DNA of 64,000 nt, from the NCBI GenBank assembly GCA_019671005.1, contig CM033723.1, positions 17,871,254 through 17,935,253 on the forward strand. The letters are read 5' to 3'. Positions 35,214-46,923 of the stretch are shown in pieces (within the stretch, counting starts at the first letter, position 1; every line of letters begins with the position of its first letter). This DNA is from Hibiscus mutabilis. Lineage: Eukaryota > Streptophyta > Magnoliopsida > Malvales > Malvaceae. The notes under the pieces were generated by a model, which was not told the DNA's origin, ran no database searches, and saw only the letters and a program-made list of their open reading frames with translations. A program made the translations under genes and the position numbers.

Positions 35214-36453
35214 AGATTTTTTTGTTTTCAAATACAAGGAGTTAGGCCTTAGTTGGGTTCACATTGTAATTGTTAAAGAAAATTTAAATTCGATTTAATT
35301 TAAATTTTAATTTCTGAATTTTTTTTATATAAATTGTCATCATATGTTAGCTTTCGAACCCTTAAGTGGGAGAGATTACTTCGTTTTGTGGGGTTTTCAC
35401 CTCCGTATAGTGTTGTAATGTACTCCTAGAATCCAGTCCTTATATTTCGTGGGGTTTTCACCTCCGTATGGTATAAGGGTCGTATTCCCCCGAATTGATG
35501 TCCCAACGACAGTTCGGGTACCCTTACTTTAGATCCAAACCACATATAATGAGCCGTAGTATCCACCATTTGATCACGCTGGTACTCTACCCGTTTAAGA
35601 ATAACCCTTTTTTAGGTTTTGCTTCTTTTATTGTTTATATTCTTTGTATATTTTAACTGCTTATTTTCTTCATTTTCATAATTTAATTCATTTTATTATC
35701 CGATTATTCTATTACACTAACTCATTTTCTATGTTGTTTTTTTCTCTCTCTTTTTCTGCATGCGCATTACATATCATATCATACCATAAGTGTTGATTTG
35801 AGAATAATCCAATTTAGAGGGTGTACCCAGATAGGAGAGAAGTCTGTGATACAAGAGCGATAATGCAAATAGTATCGGGTTAGGGTGAATAAAGACCAAC
35901 GAAAAAGATGACTCAACTGCGAGATGCGAAGTGAACAAAGAGACAATGCATCTTAGACACGTTATTCGAGACCTGACTTATTTACATCCAGGTCTACCAA
36001 AGAAGAGACCTTTGCCTACATTCTCTATGCATAGGCTAGCCATCTGTCCAAAAAAACTGAAGTGTGTAGATTACGCTGCTATAAGACTTTTAGACAGTGG
36101 AAGAAGAAAATGATGAGACCGTCCTTTAAACCGAAGACGATGCTAAGACGTAGAGTGCGAGTCGTACTTTACAAAATCAAGATATCAAGACAAGAAGCTA
36201 TCCATTACCTGTAATTCATTTCAGCTTCTTGTCAAACATCTTCTCCTAGCGGAAACCTTTCTAAGGACTACTTGTGAATCAACACTTCATTTGCATTCGT
36301 TTTAACCTGACATTTAAATATTTAGTTTTACATTATAATTTGCATGCATTATTAAAGATAATTGAGTTAATTGTGTAAATATCATGGCAGAAAGTTTAAT
36401 TTCAAATCACAATCATTCCACATCGATACGGTACCCATTTGCAAGCAAGAAAA
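35214..36453 (+). other. Long untranslated leader of the second Tat-type element
   Basis: Non-coding, with a duplicated phrase 'cgtggggttttcacctccgt' (near 35448) and a variant near 35385. Resembles the leader of the first element. Short ORFs here have no family signature. Confidence 0.6.
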
Positions 36454-38239
36454 ATGGAAAACCGAGTGGCTGAACTAGAACATGGCCCAAAGAACTTGGA
36501 AAGCCGCTTTGATAGGGCTGAACAAAACATCAGCGAACAGATCGCCCAGTCACAAGCTGTAATTCTGGCCCAGATATCTAGTTTGCTCGGAAGGGATAAA
36601 GATGATACCACAGAAGAACCAGAGGGTACTGCATCTTACATCAGGGTTCAATCAGACAGGTCGATCCTCGAAAAAGGGCGTACGTCAGCACCATCGGGGT
36701 ATCTACCAACCATCAGGAAAAAACAGCCACCAAACGACCAATTAACTTGGAAGCGAGCTATGAGGAAGAAGTGCCATACCTCAACTTGGTAGAAAAGATC
36801 AAAGTAGAAATAGAAAGCAAATTTGAAGAGAAATTATGTCTTTTCGAAGAACAATTCAGAGCCATACAAGGGGAAAAAACAAGGGAATGAAGCTAGCGAT
36901 CCGAGCCTTGTTTATGATTTGGTTCTCCCACCAAAATTTGAAAAGTATGATGGAACCACTTACCCCACTGCATACATAACCATGTATTGCCGAAAAATGG
37001 CGTCATTCATAAAAAATGAGAAGCTATTGATTTATTGCTACCAAGACAGTCTGACTGGGTCTGCGATACGTTGGTATACGCAAATTAGGCGAAATGATGT
37101 CAAGACATGAAAAGGTCTTTCCCGAGCTTTCATTGAGCATTACAAGCATATTTCAGATATGACCCCCAGTCGAGCCATGTTAGAAGGGATAGAACAGTGA
37201 TCGAATGAGAGCCTGCATCAATACGCTCAGAGGTGGCATGATGTTGTAGCCCAAATCCATCTGCCTATCCCTGAGTACAAGATTACCCCAATGTTTGTGA
37301 ATACCTTAAGGGGGATACTGTTTGATCGCCTGATCAACAATACCAATCAGACCTTTGTCGACTTGATAAGGATTGGGGAGTCAATTGAAGTACCAATAAA
37401 AATCGAGAAGATCGATGGTAGAGAAAGCTCCCATAAGTATTATAAGAAGAAAGATACTGAAGTAAATGTCGTCAACTCCTATAATGTCCCAGCAAACATC
37501 ACCATTTCTCAGCCACAAGCTTCTACCAAAAACACACAGAACTCAAGTAAGAATGAAGATAAGCCCCCCTAGAAAAGAGAATGAAAAGATGTCTTTTACA
37601 CACTTACCAGTATCATACATAGAGTTGTATTCTCAGCTACATAAGGCTGACCTAATTCGACCGTATTATGTTACGCCAATTAAACCCCTTTTTCCTTCGT
37701 GGTATGACAAAAACATTCGATGTAACTATCATGCTGGTGTTTCAGGTCATTCTATAGAAAATTGTTTTACTTTTAAGAAAATTGTTTAGAACATGATAAA
37801 TACGGGAATCCTAAAGTTTGACGATCCGAATATAGTTGCCAATCCGCTACCAAGCCGTGGGGGGAATGTCGTAAACGCGATTGAAGATGAAAGTAATAGA
37901 AAGGATAAGAAAGAGATATATGAGGTAAAATCCCCTCTAAGGTGGGTTCTTCAACAATTATGCATGGCACGCATGATCGAGAAATGGATAGAAATAGTGT
38001 GCGAAGGGTGTGGACCCTACTGTGAGTACCAGCAGGAGTTAGGACATGAGATTCAACACTGTGAGTAGTTCAGACAGTTGGTTCAGAAGATGATGGACAA
38101 TAAAAAAAATGAGTTCTTCGAGAAAGATGAAGAGATAAAAGAAATAGAAATTTACGCTTTAGTCATGACCGATGCCCCTTAAATCCAAAATGATGAAGAT
38201 GCGACAGAATATTCCTTTTGGGCTTTAAACATTGAATAA
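36454..38239 (+). pseudogene. Tat-type gag
   Basis: From ATG 36454 the frame reads MENRVAELEHGPKNLESRFD, a coiled-coil-like N-terminus. The capsid segment is at about 36900-37110 (DLVLPPKFEKYDGTTYPTAY, then KNEKLLIYCYQDSLTGSAIR) and continues as IEHYKHISDM after a stop at 37108. YAQRWHDVVAQIHLPI (about 37218) and KITPMFVNTLRGILFDRLI follow. Two knuckle-like motifs are CNYHAGVSGHSIENC (about 37719) and YCEYQQELGHEIQHC (about 38020). Stops lie at about 37108, 37198, 37788, 38066, 38179 and 38237. No protease or RT follows. Like the first Tat element, it is gag-only. Confidence 0.88.
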
Positions 38240-39623
38240 ATTTTTGAGCAGCCAGTAATACGTGTTATTTGTCTAACTCTGTGATGACATGAGCTTGGAT
38301 ATTGTTGATTCAGTAAAGTCCACACTATAAAAAAACAATAAAATAAATATCAAACAGAAAAATAAAAATAAAATAAAAAAATTACAATATTCATGTGTAA
38401 AAATTTGGTCACTCAAAATTTTTTTTAATAACAAACTTTTGAATTTACATTTATAAAACAAAATCCTAAATTTCTAACACTAACCCTAAAAAACTAAACC
38501 CCGCGCTCTAAACCCTAAATTCTAAACACTAACCTTAAATTCTAAACCCTACAACCTAAACCTTTAAACCTTAAACTAAAACCCTCTGTGTATCAAAGTT
38601 TTTTCCTATATAAAACCATAAAAATCTTTGCATACTAAAAGAAAAAGAATAAGCATGAAATCTCATTTTTTTGACAAAATAAAAAATTAATTAAAAATGT
38701 CTAAAACCCATAGTCGAATTGTTCATGCAATGCAAACTCAAATTTTTTTAATCAAAATCGAAACCTAGAGTTAGAACAACACGAATCTCAAACAAGGAAG
38801 ATAATACAACAATTAAAATCATAAAGGTATAACTTTTACGGACAATTGAAAAAAAAAAATTAAGAATTGAGAAATTAAAAGTGAGAGAAAGAGATCAGTA
38901 GAGTTGGATAGGATATGAATTGGGGAAAAGTTTTGGAATTGAAGAGGCAAAATAAGTAAGGAGTAATGAAAGAGAAGCTTAAAAAAGTTTAACGAAAAGG
39001 TTGATCTTAGGCAAGTTACTTTACCAATTGTAGAGATATCCAACGCTACAGCATTTGCTGGTTGGAGTGAGGGTTCGAGATTGGATTATTTATAGCGTTT
39101 ATCCTTCTATCGATATTTTTATTTTCTTTCTTTTTTGAAGATATTTTTTGGGATTAGAAAATAAAAGGTTCTTGGTGATTCACTGCTTGGTTTTAAAATT
39201 TTAGATGATATAATTGAATTGGAGAGACAAAATGTTTACTTTTGATTTTTCAGTTTGGAGAAGAAAGATGGAGTTTATTTGGATGAAGAGAAAGTGAGAA
39301 AAAATGAGAAAGAAAGTAAAAAACCCAGGTTAGGGAAAGCTTTAATTGAGCCAAATTATAAAGCAGCTACATAATTAACGGGAGAGTGATGGAAAAAATA
39401 ATCAAAAATTTATAGGCTCGACCCCTAACCTAAAGTACTGCTCTCGTTCCTAATTCTAATCATAATTTTATTTAGAGGGAAAAAAATGATGAATTTTAAG
39501 GGAGAAAAGACAATGTGTTTAAAATTCATGACCTAAGAAAATATGAAAGAACGAATATGGACAGCTTGATCAATTAGATAAATGTGCTTAACATGATATA
39601 TACCAGCATTATCCGAATTTACA
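38240..39623. other. AT-rich DNA with a short telomere-like stretch, no gene seen
   Basis: About 38470-38580 carries degenerate TAAACCC-type repeats ('ctaaaccctaaattctaaac'). The rest is A/T-rich with purine runs. A minus-strand open stretch at 38819-39043 is hydrophobic by composition only. No retroelement pol motif is seen. Confidence 0.4.
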
Positions 39624-39632
39624 TTAAATATT

Positions 39633-40709
39633 GGGTAAAGTACACATATGGTTGCTGGACTTTTAGGGTGTTTTTATTTTGATCATAAAATTTTTAAAAC
39701 TTTTATTAGAGTCAGTCAACTTTTAGCCCGTTTTCATTTTGGCTCCCATTAACTTCCGTTAAAAAAAGTTAATTTATCATGTTAACTTTTTTCTTTCTTT
39801 ATTTTTTTCTTCTTTCCTTGCTCCATTTTTTCCTCATGTTGTCGGAGAACAAATATGCATTCGACCAATTTTTTAAAAAGAAAAAAATTGATTTGAGAGA
39901 GAAAAATAAAAAAATTAAAATAAATTAAAAAATTAAAATCCAAAAACAAAAATTACAACATATAAAAAGCCAACCATAGAGCAACGGGTAAACTTGTTTA
40001 TTAAAGTTGCACTTCTATTTATTCTTCTTTTTTAAGAGAAAATTTTGAGTTTGTGTCCTTCCTGAGATGACGGTGAACGACAATATTATTTGGTTAAGGA
40101 GGACAGAAAAAATCAACGATTACGACTTTTTAGCTTCTGATTCAGATGATATTTATATCTTCATCGTCGATGATAGCCTTGTTGATTAGAAAGTAATTGA
40201 AAGGCTGCTTAAAATTATTTTTTGTAAAGGTTGGTAAAAATCATTTTACAAATTCATCATTCTTTTCTTCTTTGGATTTGAATTGAATTGGAGTCAGTTT
40301 GGATTGTTGCAGTAACGACAGTGGATAGTGGTCGGAGAGCTTTTCAATTTCTCGGATTTGATGAGCAAAAAGAAGCTAATGGTTTTGATGCGAGTTTACT
40401 TTGAACCTATGATACTTGATTAATATCGGTTACAATTATGCATTAGACAACATAGGTGAACTTTTATGTTCAATTAGAGGAAAAATAGAGCAAGAAAAAG
40501 AGAAGAAAATAGAGGAAGAAAGAAATTTAATGTGACATGTCAGCAATTTTTTAATAGAAGTTAATGAGAGGAATCAAAATGAAAACGGACTAAATTTTTT
40601 TTTTAAAATAAACGGACTAAAAGTTGTGTGACCCTAATAAAAGTTTAAAAGTTCGGTGATCAAAATAAAAGCGCCCTAAAAGTGCGGTGACCATATCTAT
40701 ACTTTACCC
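39633..40709. mobile_element. Non-autonomous Mutator-like foldback element
   Basis: The terminal inverted repeats start GGGTAAAGTACACATATGG and end CATATCTATACTTTACCC. They continue imperfectly for over 100 bp per arm ('gcccgttttcattttgg' against 'tcaaaatgaaaacggac'). The 9-bp TSD TTAAATATT is perfect (39624-39632 and 40710-40718). The interior has no transposase. 1077 bp. Confidence 0.92.
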
Positions 40710-40718
40710 TTAAATATT

Positions 40719-41971
40719 TTTCTTAGACTATAATGTAACAAGTTTCAATTTAATTAATTGTTTCTTTTAGAAATTAATTTGTTATATAAATTTAATTCAG
40801 GTTTCTAATTTGTATTATTTGATTGGATTGTAATCGATCCAACTGTCATTAATTTTTTTTAGTTTTAAACATTTTAAAATTTTAAATAAATTATTTTATA
40901 AAAATCATGAAATTATAATTTAAAATATATATTTTTTAATTTAAAAGTAAAATATAAATTTTCATATATTTTTTTAAAAAATAAATTTCTATATATATTT
41001 TTTTAAATTATAGATTAGGAATAATATTTTATTGAGTCCAAAATTTATCTAATACTATCCCATGATAATTACAATACAATATCAAAAATTATTATTTTTT
41101 ATTGATGATTTATATTTATTTTGGCATCCCTGCTTAAAACTTTACAATTTTAAAAATATTCAAATTTGACCACTCTTATTTTATGCTCACTTAATCGTTA
41201 ATTATAATGGTCCAGGTTTCGGATTAACAGTTCAAGTTTCGGATTCAGATTTTTCGGATAACTCATGTGAGAATTATTACGACTTGTTGGATTTGGATTT
41301 TTGGGCTCATTCTATTCTTCTCCTTGGCCCAACGATGAGTGGGACACCTTTTTTGGAACATGGAAAATTGAGGGGCTAATAACCAATTTAGCCATTTTCC
41401 CCATTAATAGAATTATGATTTGCAGCCCCTCATTCTTTTTGTTCATATACCCTTTCTTTAAGACTTTTCAGCCTTTTTCCCCCTTGCTCCATTTTCTCTT
41501 CAAATCAAAGTTCCAAGAAAAAAATATTACTAGCAAAGCTCCTAAATTCAGTATCTTATTGCTCATAATATCCTTCATCTTTTAGTAAATGTTTTGAGCT
41601 CAAAATCATTGGGAGTGAGTATTGAGAACAATTTGGACTTTAAAAAGGCTTTTGAGAAAGGATAAATTTTCCTAGATAATATAATTTCATTTCATGTTTT
41701 ATTTTAGTTTTATCGCCTAGAATTGTTGTGGCATCGTTTTGATGCACTCATATGCTTGATCCAAGCTTCCATAGTTGTTGGAGAATCTTACAAAGGGTAA
41801 GGGAAAAAAGCTTCTTGGGAGATTATTTTTTTTTGCTTTGACCTAAGGTAATACACTTATTACCCTTTTGAATTGGTTTAGGTTGGGAATTTTTTTCTTA
41901 AAATTGGTTGAATTGAGTTCGCGTTTTGGGAGAACTGGTCTTGTTCTATGATAATTACAAAAATAGCCTTG

Positions 41972-42018
<47 letters not shown>

Positions 42019-42307
42019 GTCAGATTTTGATAAAAAGATATATGTCAAAAGTTAATATATAAGGTACTAGAAATCTAGAATTATGATACTAAATTAAATT
42101 AATTTTATGCTATTAAATTGAATAAATAAAATATTTTATTCGATTATTTTTTATTTTGATAAAAATATGTTAAAAATTAAAAATATATATATATGTTGAA
42201 TCAGATTGGGTCATAATTCAATTTTCAGAGCCATTCAAACTTAGATTGGACAAAGTCAGATTTTATCAAGTTTCTAACCCCTTATTTGTCCATATTTTCC
42301 TCTATCA
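40719..42307. other. AT-rich DNA, no gene seen
   Basis: Mostly A/T homopolymers. The stretch 41300-41880 has pyrimidine-rich, LTR-like text ('ccattttctcttcaaatcaa', 'ttgggagtgagt') that may be an old Ty3 LTR piece. A TA microsatellite is at 41972-42013. Confidence 0.35.
41972..42013. repeat. (TA)n microsatellite
   Basis: About 21 uninterrupted TA units. Confidence 0.95.
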
Positions 42308-42316
42308 ATTGAGAGT

Positions 42317-44540
42317 GGTATAAAGTCAAAAATAACCCCAACGTTTGATCTTTTGGTCACTTTAGCCTTTTTTTGGGTCCAAACAACCACCTAACGTTTC
42401 ATTTTTGTTCAAATTTCACCCTTGTTGGAGGGAGACCGTTAGTCAACTAACGGTCAACGCCTGAGGCTGACGTGGCATGTCTGCATGGCATGAGGTGCTG
42501 ACGTGGCACGTTGTTGGCGTGACATCGTGATTTTTTTAAAAATAATTATTTTTATATTAATTTCTAACCAATTAGACGCTGCCACGTGGCACCATCAGAT
42601 GATGACACGTGACTGATTGGTTTTAAGGTATAAGAAAGAAGAAAAATTCAATAGGTGTGCTTGGGGGATTCAAACCTGGGCTATATGGTTGAATAACTCA
42701 ACACACAACAACCAAGTCAACCTACTATGTTGTCATTTTTCACCACTTATTTTATTTATTTATTACTTTATTTGTTTGAAAGTGAAGAAATATTCATTAA
42801 ATTATTCTCTAATATATCCTAAAACCCTAAACCTAAAACCCTAAACCCTAAAAATAAAACCCTTAAAACCTAAAGCCACAAACCCTAAACTCAAATCCCT
42901 AAAACCAAAACCTTAAAATAAAAACCCTAAACATTAAGCCCTAAATCTCAAATCCTAAATCCTAAACCATACGCCCTAAACATTAAATCATAAAACCAAA
43001 ACCCTAAAAATCAAAACCATAAAACCCTAAACCCTAAACCCAAATCCCTAAAATCAAATCCCTAAACACATAAAACACCAAACCCTAAACTTAAACCCTA
43101 AACACCTAAACCTCAAATATTAAATCCTAAACCCTAAAACCTAAAACCCTAAAAATAAAACCCTAAACCTAAATCCATAAAACCAAAACCCTAAACATGT
43201 AAAACACTAAACCCTAAATATTAAACCCTAAACTCAAAATCATAAACATCTAAACCCTAAACCTTAAATCCTAAACCTTAAGCACTAAATCCTAAAACAC
43301 AAAACCATAAACCCTAAATTTAGGTTTAGAACTTTAGGTTTTAGGGTTTAAGATTTTAAGGGTTTATGGTTTTATTGTTTTTTATTTTAGGTTTAGGGTT
43401 TAGGGTTTTAGGTGTTTAGGGTTAGGGTTTTATGTGTTTAGGGTTTTGGTTTTAAGGTTTTAGTCTAACGGGTTGGGTTTTAGTTTTTTGAGTTTTAGGG
43501 TTTAGGGTTTTAGGTTTAGTTTTTAGTATTTAGTGTTTAGCTTTTTAGGAGTTTAGGGTTTTAAGTTTAGGTTTTAGGGTTTTACATGTTTAAGGTTTTG
43601 GTTTTAGGGTTTATAGTTTAGGGTTTAGAGTTTTACATGTTTAAGGTTTCAAATTTAGAGTTTAGGGTTTAAGGTTTTATGGATTTAGGTTTTTAGTGTT
43701 TTGAGTTTTAGGTTTTGTGTTTAAGGTTTTAGGTTCTTAGGAGTTTAGGGTTTATGGTTTTAGGTTTTACATTTTAATGTTTCAATTTTAGGGTTTAGGA
43801 TTTTTGGGTTTATGGATTTATGTTTTTAGTGTTTCTGGTTTTAGGGTTTAATGTTTAAGGTTTTAGGTTTTAGGAGTTTAGGGTTTTAGGTTTAGGGTCT
43901 AGGAGTTATGGTTTATGGTTTTAGGGTTTTGCATGTTTAAGGTTTTAGTTTTAGGGTTTAAGGTTTCAAGTTTCAAGTTTATGAATTTAGGTTTTTAGTG
44001 TTTTGAGTTTTAGGGTTTAGGATTTTATGTTTTAGTTTCTTAGGGTTTAAGCTTTAGGGTTTAGGATATATTAGTGAATAATTTAATGAATATTTCTTCA
44101 CTTTCAAACAAATAAAGTAATGAATAAATAAAATAAGTGGTGGAATTGTAGATTGGTTTGGTGTTTGTGTGTTTAGTTTTTCAACCACATGGCCTAGGTT
44201 CAAATCCCCCAAGCACACTTATTGAATTTTTTCTTATTTCTTATGCCTTAGAACCAATCAGCCACGTGTCAACATATGATGTTGACACGTGGCAGCGTCT
44301 AATTGTTAGAAATTAATATAAAAATATATATTTTTAAAAAATTACGATGCCACGTCAGTGCCCCATTCCATGCAGACATGCCACGTCAGCCTTAGGCGTT
44401 GACCATTAGTTGACTAACGGTTTCCCTCCAACGATGGTGAAATTTAAACAAAAATAAAATGTTAGGTAGTTGTTCGGATCAAAAAAAAGAATAAGGACTA
44501 AAATGACCAAAAGATCAAACGTTACTTTTAACTTTATATC
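42317..44540. mobile_element. Mutator-like foldback element with telomere-like interior
   Basis: Ends GGTATAAAGTCAAAAATAA and, reversed from the right, GATATAAAGTTAAAAGTAA. The flanking 9-bp TSD ATTGAGAGT is perfect (42308-42316 and 44541-44549). Each arm pairs over about 500 bp ('gagggagaccgttagtcaac' against 'ttgactaacggtttccctc'). It includes a tRNA-like stretch with a B-box-like gattcaaacc/ggttcaaatc in both arms. The centre is an inverted pair of telomere-like arrays. No transposase. 2224 bp. Confidence 0.9.
42818..44065. repeat. Inverted pair of telomere-like degenerate arrays
   Basis: 42818-43312 is made of CCCTAAA variants (cctaaaaccctaaaccctaa and similar). 43318-44065 is made of TTTAGGG variants. 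The two halves face each other and can fold back. Perfect heptamers occur but are mixed with many 6-8-bp variants, so this is not a true telomere end. Confidence 0.88.
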
Positions 44541-44549
44541 ATTGAGAGT

Positions 44550-45027
44550 TGTCACCCCAAGTTGTTAACATTGGTCACATATTCACCTATCATCAATTTG
44601 GGAAACACAATGATGCACTTAGAAGCGTAATCCTTTCGGCACCCTGTCGTATTTTCTTTCTTTGTGGAGCCAATTCCTTTACAGACAAAATCAAAACCCA
44701 CCTTCAGTAATGTAAGGAATGCAAACAATAGGTTAAGAGCAACTCAAGTACTATAACGGTTTTACAATATGATTATAAAAGGTTAAATTAGAATCAGATA
44801 TCCAAACCATGGATGTAATCAGGCAATACAAAAGTTTTGATGTTTTATACATATTCATCACGAGATAGTCCATGGTAAAAGCTTAGACCCTTTAAGAAGG
44901 CTCAAACAATACCATGACAAAACAAGACAATTCAGACAGGTCAAAATTCCAACATCATCGTTTATCCTAAAAAATGGTGAAATTGGTAATACTGTTCAAA
45001 ATCTTACATTGCAATGGCTGATAAAGG
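44550..45027. other. 3' flank of the SAM-domain locus
   Basis: Non-coding sequence between the MULE and the stop of the minus-strand SAM-domain gene, probably including its 3' UTR. No clear polyadenylation signal was chosen among several AT-rich candidates. Confidence 0.4.
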
Positions 45028-45857
45028 TCATGAAAAGCATTTACTGAGCTTTTGGATTGCGCAAAAGATTTTCCTTCTTGAACCAACTGCATTTATTCCC
45101 TTATCCTTGAGATCTTGTAATGACAACAATGGCAAAACTTGATCATCCACTTCATGGATCTCAAAAACAGAGGCATACCTGCCTAACCCCAAACTGTTCA
45201 ACCATTTACTGACCACCCCATCGGAAACCCGAGTCCGAATCGGCCGTCTTCGGTTATTCCCTTGATAAAAAGGTTCCCTTTCGATACCCAAATTATCCAA
45301 TGAATGAGTTGGATTCTGCTATTTCACGGGACTTCCCGAGTTCTCTATGTCGAAATTCTCATTATCTTCGCTGCCACTGTATTTGTCCTCTGTTTCCACG
45401 TTACTGTTGTTAGCATTGTTATTGTTGCTGCCTTGGATGTTGTTGATGTTTCCACCACTGGAATCGTCGTTTATGGATACCCGATTGGATCGGACCCGTT
45501 TCGTGGAATCTTTGACCCTCCAGCTGCCAATTGAGACTCCATTTAAATTGTTATTCTTACTGTCATGAGCTTGTCTTTGGTCATCGAGGTTCTCGTTGTT
45601 GGCGTCGAAATCCGCAAGGACTACGGGACATAAGGAAATGTCGGGTTGATGTTTCCACTGCCTGGAAGTGGCGGCGGAAGAAGAGGAGGGTCCTTTGACA
45701 TGAGAATCGTAAGGCTGCTCGCCGCCGGCGCCGATACCGCCTAAACAAATGCTTGGACGCGTATGGCGTTTCGATCTGATGTGCTCAGATGAAGTCACCA
45801 GCAGTGGTCCTTCCACACTGTTTAGCAGGCCACCTCTGGTTGCTGTATATCCGCCAT
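45028..45857 (-). pseudogene. SAM-domain protein gene, disrupted
   Basis: Read on the minus strand, an ATG at 45857 opens MADIQQPE. A one-base frame change near 45830-45836 then leads to GLLNSVEGPLLVTSSEHIRS. The frame continues through SKRHTRPSICLGGIG, a Ser/Asn-rich acidic linker, and meets an in-frame TAG at 45319-45321. In the same frame it resumes and ends with a SAM domain of about 60 residues (VVSKWLNSLGLGRYASVFEI, HEVDDQVLPLL, GINAVGSRRKIFCAIQKL), stop at 45028. Total about 276 codons, close to the size I recall for small plant SAM-domain proteins, which also start MAD/MAE-QPE and end in this domain. SAM domains mediate protein-protein contacts. No intron is seen. The TAG and the frameshift suggest a pseudogene; an assembly error is the alternative. 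Confidence 0.85.
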
Positions 45858-46090
45858 GCTTAGTTTACTTTAGTTCTCAGATGTTTTTTGTTGGGTTTGT
45901 ATTATTTGTGAAGATGTAGTGATCAAAAGAAGAAGAAGAAGAAGAAGAAGAAGAAGAAGACGGGGCCTATAGCGTTTGGATAGTGAGAAAGTGAAACAAA
46001 TTAAGAACAGACAATGTCACAAAGGAAGAGGAAGAGAGTTGACTTGAAGAATCTGTAAGCTGAGATGTTGGTTTACTTACACGTGTCCTT
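45858..46090 (-). promoter_or_regulatory. Promoter/5' UTR region of the SAM-domain locus
   Basis: Upstream of the ATG on the minus strand is a pyrimidine-rich leader with a (CTT)n run (45927-45960). About 225 bp upstream is a palindromic G-box, ACACGTGT, at 46079-46086, a typical plant bZIP/bHLH binding site. The retained promoter structure suggests the gene decayed in place rather than arriving as a retrocopy. Confidence 0.5.
45927..45960. repeat. (GAA)n microsatellite
   Basis: About eleven AGA/GAA units without interruption, in the leader of the SAM-domain locus. Confidence 0.95.
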
Positions 46091-46314
46091 CTTTAGAACA
46101 TAACACAGATGATTAATTTTGTAGTAATTTTTTTATGAAAAATGAGATACTACGTTAAAAACCCTTAAATTTAGACGAAAAAAATACATTCGCAAGTATT
46201 TACAAAGATTCATATAAGAGATCCTCGGCAAAGAGACTCTACATCACAAATGCAAATAAAGCAAATGAAAATTCCCCTTAAAACAAATACATTTCCAGTG
46301 GGCACCAAAGGCAA

Positions 46315-46840
46315 CTAAATCCCACGATTAGCACTGGACATGTCCTTGTGCAGCAAGGATAGGACCTCCAATGGTGGAGCAGGCAAGTGCGATTGCCCCG
46401 GACTTTCATTCTTACTAAGAACAACTAATTTATCCGTAACTTGGTTCCCGTCTCGCTTAACATGATGTATTGAAACCAACCAATCCATCCTCAATAAGTT
46501 GCGAATGGCCAACACCGAACCTTGTCCAAGAAGAGCACCTGATTAGTCCTACAAAATACGTACAGCTTCCAAACTATCGTATTCGAGAACTACTCTGCGA
46601 TAACTCAGGTTCCACGCATGATTAAGCACGTCGAAGATACCCCATAGCTCGGCAATAAGAACAGGGCAACTCCCTACCCTTCGAGAAAAATCAAAAAGCC
46701 ATTCGCCATGATGATCACGGATCACACCACTGACCCTTGCCTTGTTATTATTAGGGTCCTCGGCACCGTCGGAATTTGCTTTGACCTATCCCTCATGCGG
46801 AGCTTGCCAGCAGCAAGTCGAGCTAGACCTCACCAATGGA
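46315..46840 (-). pseudogene. RNase H-like domain fragment, second copy
   Basis: On the minus strand: WQAPHEG, a TAG where Trp is expected, VKANSDGAED, then GVIRDHHGEWLFDFSRRV, AELWGIFDVLNHAW, VVLEYDSLEAVRIL and a C-terminus DWLVSIHHVKRDGNQVTDKL ending at 46315. The acidic residues of plant RNase H-like proteins are visible in NSDGA, AELWG, EYDSLE and VTDKL. Stops occur near 46540-46550. Such domains derive from LINE-type elements and are abundant in plants. It lies downstream of a similar copy at 46924-47181. Confidence 0.85.
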
Positions 46841-46923
46841 GCCGGATGGCTGTGTAATATGCGGCACTCAAGGTCATCTTCTTTCGCAAACGTGACGAAT
46901 AATAAATTTCACGATATGATGCA

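Noticed and set aside
38819..39043. Small hydrophobic minus-strand protein behind a TATA-like motif
   Set aside because: No signature or neighbour supports it, and the composition follows the A-rich plus strand.
42818..44065. True telomere or telomere fusion point
   Set aside because: The head-to-head CCCTAAA/TTTAGGG layout would fit a fusion, but the arrays are highly degenerate and lie wholly inside a MULE with a perfect TSD, so transposon cargo explains them better.
45304..45534. Plus-strand ORF opposite the SAM-domain locus
   Set aside because: Hydrophobic translation is a by-product of the Asn/Ser-rich minus-strand coding sequence.
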